8,920 bases of DNA from Bacteroidales bacterium (GTDB taxonomy: Bacteria > Bacteroidota > Bacteroidia > Bacteroidales > Muribaculaceae). Positions 5,750 to 8,920 of the stretch are shown in pieces. The notes under the pieces are model-generated. The model was given only the letters and a program-made list of their open reading frames with translations. It had not been told where the DNA came from and did not search any database. Both the position numbers and the translations under genes were made by a program. How positions within the stretch are numbered: position 1 is the stretch's first letter; every line of letters starts with the position of its first letter. The stretch lies in contig SFJG01000080.1 in NCBI GenBank assembly GCA_004555955.1, forward strand, positions 1-8,920, given 5' to 3'.

Positions 5750-6316
5750 ATGATAAACGCTCAAGACATTAAAAACGGCACATGCATCCGTATGGATGGC
5801 AAACTTTATTTCGTCATCGAATTTCTACATGTAAAACCGGGTAAAGGAAATACCTTTATGCGCACAAAACTCAAAGACGTGGTAAACGGCTACGTACTTG
5901 AGCGTCGCTTCAACATTGGTGAGAAATTGGAAGATGTACGCGTGGAGCATCGCCCCTATCAATATCTCTACCAAGAATCAGGTGATTACATTTTCATGAA
6001 CCAAGAGACATACGAGCAAATTCCCATCCACAAGGATTTGATTACCGGTGTTGATTTTATGAAAGAAGGCGATGTTGTCGACGTAGTTTCGGACGCATCA
6101 ACCGAAACAGTGCTCTACGCAGAAATGCCCATCAAGACACAACTCAAGATTACTTACACCGAGCCGGGTCTGAAAGGCGACACTGCAACAAACACATTGA
6201 AACCCGCTACTGTCGAAACCGGTGCAACAGTCCGAGTTCCTTTGTTCATCAACGAGGGCGAGACCATCGAAGTTGACACACGCGAAGGCACTTACGTCAG
6301 CCGCGTTAAAGCATAA
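5750..6316 (+). CDS. efp: Elongation factor P
   Basis: At 188 residues this has the normal length of EF-P. The KOW-like N-terminal domain (about 1-65) contains the conserved loop HVKPGKGNTFMRTKL. Two OB-type domains follow (about 66-130 and 131-188), ending in the conserved NEGETIEVDTREGTYVSRV motif near the C-terminus. EF-P binds ribosomes stalled on consecutive prolines between the P and E sites and speeds peptide-bond formation. The residue at the loop tip, which is modified in other bacteria (Lys34 in E. coli, Arg32 in the EarP group), is Lys32 here, so a rhamnosylation route is not expected; which lysine modification is used, if any, cannot be told from this window. The ATG at 5750 follows a good promoter, and a strong terminator follows the stop, so the gene appears monocistronic. 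Confidence 0.98.
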   Translation: MINAQDIKNGTCIRMDGKLYFVIEFLHVKPGKGNTFMRTKLKDVVNGYVLERRFNIGEKLEDVRVEHRPYQYLYQESGDYIFMNQETYEQIPIHKDLITGVDFMKEGDVVDVVSDASTETVLYAEMPIKTQLKITYTEPGLKGDTATNTLKPATVETGATVRVPLFINEGETIEVDTREGTYVSRVKA

Positions 6317-6339
6317 CTCGATTAAATACTTATCAATAC

Positions 6340-6381
6340 AAGAGGAGTGCCAACAACTTGGTTTGGCATTTCTCTTTTTTG
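6340..6381 (+). terminator. Intrinsic terminator of efp
   Basis: A 14-bp stem pairs 6340-6353 (AAGAGGAGTGCCAA) with 6363-6376 (TTGGCATTTCTCTT); all pairs are Watson-Crick apart from two G-T wobbles. A 9-base loop separates the arms and a run of T residues (6375-6380) follows. It lies 23 bp after the efp stop and should separate efp from lon. Confidence 0.85.
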
Positions 6382-6435
6382 TCACTAATAGCGACATTTT
6401 TTGCATAGAGAAGAAATTTAGTCTCCACAAAGCGG

Positions 6436-6453
6436 TTTGGCACACTTTTTGTA
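6436..6453 (+). promoter_or_regulatory. Sigma-54-like promoter motif upstream of lon
   Basis: TTTGGCAC (6436-6443) matches the sigma-54 -24 element, and GG (6439-6440) is followed by exactly 10 bp and then GT (6451-6452) within TTGTA. The -12 dinucleotide is normally GC, so one invariant base is off. Transcription would begin near 6463, about 20 nt before the lon ATG. No TAnnTTTG promoter with a good -33 box is visible in 6382-6483. This may be a weak sigma-54 site, a noncanonical primary promoter or chance. Confidence 0.35.
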
Positions 6454-6483
6454 CAACTTTAGCCATAACGTAATTAATACAGC

Positions 6484-8901
6484 ATGAAGTTTTTTGACGA
6501 TAACAACGCAAACGATTCTAAAACATCGCCAAAGATATGTTCGGTGATAACAGAGATAGGTTCACATACTACCGACCCGGAAGAGGTTGAGCAACTTAAC
6601 ACCAACGAGATTCCCATATTGGCGCTACGCAATATGGTATTATTCCCGGAAGTTGCCATCCCGGTAGCCGTAGGTCGCAAAGAGTCGTTGGCTCTCATCG
6701 AAGAGGTTCAACGCACTCACGCATTGATTGGTGTAATCTGTCAAAAAGAGGAGTCGGTCGACAAGCCTCAGTTCAACGACCTACACCGCGTCGGTGTGGT
6801 TGCCGACGTGCTCAAGGTTCTGGAATTTCCCGACGGTTCGACAAATGTCATTTTGCAAGGCAAATATCCGTTCGAGTTGGAATCAATCACCCAAAGCGAA
6901 CCGTTCTTAAAGGGACAAATACACACGTTCGGCAACGAAAAGCCGCAAAACGGCGACAAGGAGTTTGATGTCTTGATTTCTGCCATCAAAGACATTGCCA
7001 TAAATATGCTCAACAACTTGGGCAACAAGTCGGCAGAGTTGGTTTTTGCAATAAAAAACATCGACAATAGCGAACAACTGATAAATTATTTGTGCGCCAA
7101 CACTCCGATATCGCCCGACGACAAGCAAAAGTTGCTCGAAGAAACGTCGATTAAGAATCGCGCCTATATGCTATACTCGCACCTCAATCGCGAGGCTCAA
7201 TTTGTCGAAATCAAAGCCGACATTGAGTCGAAAACGCAGAAAGACATCACCGAGCAGCAGCGCGCCCACTTCTTACAGCAACAGATTCGCACTATCCAAG
7301 ACGAGCTCGGCGACACCGACGAAAACGACATCAACGAATTCTACGACCGCGCCGAGAAGAAGAATTGGAGCGAAAGTGTCAAGGCGGCTTTTGAGAAAGA
7401 ATTGCACAAATTGGAGCGACTCCAACCGCAGTCGCCCGACTACTCCGTGCAATACACCTATCTGGAAACTTTGCTCGACCTGCCTTGGGGTGACTGTACG
7501 GAAGACAACTTCGATTTAAAAAATGCCGAAAAGCAGTTGGACGAAGACCATTACGGCTTGGACAAAGTGAAAGACCGTATCCTTGAACAACTTGCAGTAT
7601 TGAAACTTCGCGGCGATATGAAGGCACCGATTTTGTGCCTTTACGGACCTCCGGGAGTCGGCAAAACTTCGCTTGGCAAGTCGATTGCCGATGCTCTCAA
7701 CCGCAAATATGTGCGTATTTCGCTCGGCGGACTCCACGACGAGGCAGAAATTCGCGGTCATCGCAAGACGTATATCGGCGCCATGCCGGGCAGAATTATT
7801 CAAGGCTTAATCAAATGCAAAAGTTCGAACCCCGTATTCGTTCTTGACGAAATTGACAAACTCGGACAAGACTTCAAAGGCGACCCGGCATCCGCCCTAC
7901 TCGAGGTGCTCGACCCGGAACAAAACAAGCATTTCCACGACAACTACGTCGACATCGACTACGACCTGTCGAACATCCTCTTTATTGCAACAGCCAACAC
8001 CCTACAGACGCTGTCGCAACCGCTACTCGACCGCATGGAGCTTATTGAAATCAACGGTTACATCGAACAAGAGAAGATTGAAATTGCCCGAAAGCACCTG
8101 GTGCCCAAGCAATTGGAAGAAAACGGTTTCGAAGAGAAAGAAATAGAATTTCCCAAAGCGGCTTTGTCAAAAATCATCCAATACTACACTCGCGAATCAG
8201 GCGTGCGTCAGTTGGAGAAGAAAATTGCAAAAATACTGCGTCGCATTGCCAGACTCAAAACAAGCAACAAGACCTATCCCAAATCAATAACTGTTGCCAA
8301 CGTTAAAGAATTCTTAGGTATGGAGGAATTCACTTCCGAAATCTACGAAGGAAATGAATTTATCGGAGTTGTTACGGGACTGGCATGGACAGCCGTCGGC
8401 GGCGAAATCCTGTTTATCGAATCTTCTCTGTCGAAAGCAAAAGCGGAAAAGCTTACGCTTACCGGCAATCTGGGTGACGTAATGAAAGAGTCAGCAGTGA
8501 TTGCTTTGCAATATCTGAAAGCAAACTCCGAAAAATATGGAATCAATCCGGATGTGTTCGACACCACCAACGTTCACATACACGTTCCGGAAGGGGCAAT
8601 ACCTAAAGACGGACCGTCGGCGGGCATAACTATGGTTACATCATTGGCATCGTCGTTTACCAACCGAAAAGTGAAAGACCACATTGCCATGACCGGTGAA
8701 ATCACACTTCGCGGTAAGGTGCTCCCTGTTGGCGGTATCAAGGAAAAGATTCTTGCAGCTAAACGTGCCGGAATCACCGACATTATCCTTTCGAAGGAGA
8801 ACAAAAAAGACATTGAGGACATTAAGCAAATATACCTCAAAGGACTTAAGTTCCACTACGTTACAACAATCGACGAGGTGCTCGAATTAGCGCTAATTTA
8901 G
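6484..8901 (+). CDS. lon: ATP-dependent Lon protease
   Basis: The 805-residue protein is a complete LonA-type protease. Residues about 40-240 form the N-terminal substrate-recognition domain (starting near IPILALRNMVLFP), and 240-340 are helical and charged. The AAA+ module carries Walker A GPPGVGKTS at 388-396 (Lys394) and Walker B VFVLDEID at 451-458 (Asp455, Glu456). The protease domain has the Ser-Lys dyad: Ser712 in PKDGPSAG and Lys755 in GGIKEK, 43 residues apart as in E. coli Lon (Ser679/Lys722). Lon unfolds and degrades damaged and short-lived regulatory proteins in the cytoplasm using ATP. It is somewhat longer than the 784-residue E. coli enzyme, mainly through an acidic N-terminal extension of about 40 residues. 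No membrane segment is seen, which excludes LonB. The gene stands alone after the efp terminator, and the ATG at 6484 lies about 20 nt after the likely transcription start. All catalytic residues are intact. Confidence 0.98.
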   Translation: MKFFDDNNANDSKTSPKICSVITEIGSHTTDPEEVEQLNTNEIPILALRNMVLFPEVAIPVAVGRKESLALIEEVQRTHALIGVICQKEESVDKPQFNDLHRVGVVADVLKVLEFPDGSTNVILQGKYPFELESITQSEPFLKGQIHTFGNEKPQNGDKEFDVLISAIKDIAINMLNNLGNKSAELVFAIKNIDNSEQLINYLCANTPISPDDKQKLLEETSIKNRAYMLYSHLNREAQFVEIKADIESKTQKDITEQQRAHFLQQQIRTIQDELGDTDENDINEFYDRAEKKNWSESVKAAFEKELHKLERLQPQSPDYSVQYTYLETLLDLPWGDCTEDNFDLKNAEKQLDEDHYGLDKVKDRILEQLAVLKLRGDMKAPILCLYGPPGVGKTSLGKSIADALNRKYVRISLGGLHDEAEIRGHRKTYIGAMPGRIIQGLIKCKSSNPVFVLDEIDKLGQDFKGDPASALLEVLDPEQNKHFHDNYVDIDYDLSNILFIATANTLQTLSQPLLDRMELIEINGYIEQEKIEIARKHLVPKQLEENGFEEKEIEFPKAALSKIIQYYTRESGVRQLEKKIAKILRRIARLKTSNKTYPKSITVANVKEFLGMEEFTSEIYEGNEFIGVVTGLAWTAVGGEILFIESSLSKAKAEKLTLTGNLGDVMKESAVIALQYLKANSEKYGINPDVFDTTNVHIHVPEGAIPKDGPSAGITMVTSLASSFTNRKVKDHIAMTGEITLRGKVLPVGGIKEKILAAKRAGITDIILSKENKKDIEDIKQIYLKGLKFHYVTTIDEVLELALI

Positions 8902-8920
8902 GGCTCTCGTTCGACAAACA

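Noticed and set aside
6360..6443. GGTTTGGCA occurring twice (in the efp terminator and the lon upstream motif)
   Set aside because: The first copy is explained by the terminator stem and the second by the promoter-like motif; flanks do not match, so it is probably coincidence.
6098..6511. Minus-strand frame of 137 codons spanning the efp 3' end and the efp-lon gap
   Set aside because: It overlaps efp, the terminator and the lon start in antisense; it is Cys-rich with no family resemblance and no minus-strand promoter was found.

Overview
The window looks like an ordinary chromosomal segment of a member of the Bacteroidetes, most likely Bacteroidales. Four promoters fit the Bacteroidetes primary-sigma pattern TTTG (or TTG) - N19-21 - TAnnTTTG. 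Start codons lack clear Shine-Dalgarno sequences, and intergenic DNA is AT-rich. Several proteins have shapes typical of the group: a DUF349 protein with a long acidic N-terminus, a secreted cyclophilin with a helical insert, and Lon. No phage, transposase, tRNA, rRNA or CRISPR array is visible.

Layout: positions 1-5499 hold five genes on the minus strand, and 5750-8901 hold two on the plus strand. From the centre leftwards the minus-strand genes are: a signal-peptide/beta-propeller/C-terminal-anchor protein (5499-3919); a 270-bp tandem repeat array (3810-3541); a three-gene operon of a 123-residue unknown protein, a cyclophilin-type peptidyl-prolyl isomerase and an M16 zinc peptidase (3522-1074); and a DUF349 protein with its own promoter that runs off the left edge (913-1). 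Both junctions of the operon are ATGA stop/start overlaps, so the three products are probably made together by coupled translation. To the right, efp (elongation factor P) has a good promoter and a strong intrinsic terminator. lon (ATP-dependent protease) follows as a separate unit with a sigma-54-like motif upstream.

How the genes relate: the common theme is protein synthesis and quality control. EF-P relieves polyproline stalling, Lon degrades damaged cytoplasmic proteins, the cyclophilin helps exported proteins fold, and the M16 enzyme is a peptidase. The propeller and DUF349 proteins have no assignable role from sequence alone.

The most unusual structure is the array upstream of the three-gene operon. 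It has three units of 87, 88 and 87 bp. Each carries a -33 box, a -7-like box and a near-perfect palindrome that overlaps the -7 box. Only the box next to the gene keeps the consensus G (TATCTTTG); the three distal boxes read TATCTTTC. The outer units differ by one base while the middle unit has a different core. The array also creates a false N-terminal extension of 103 codons on the small gene. I see no convincing new multi-gene system here.
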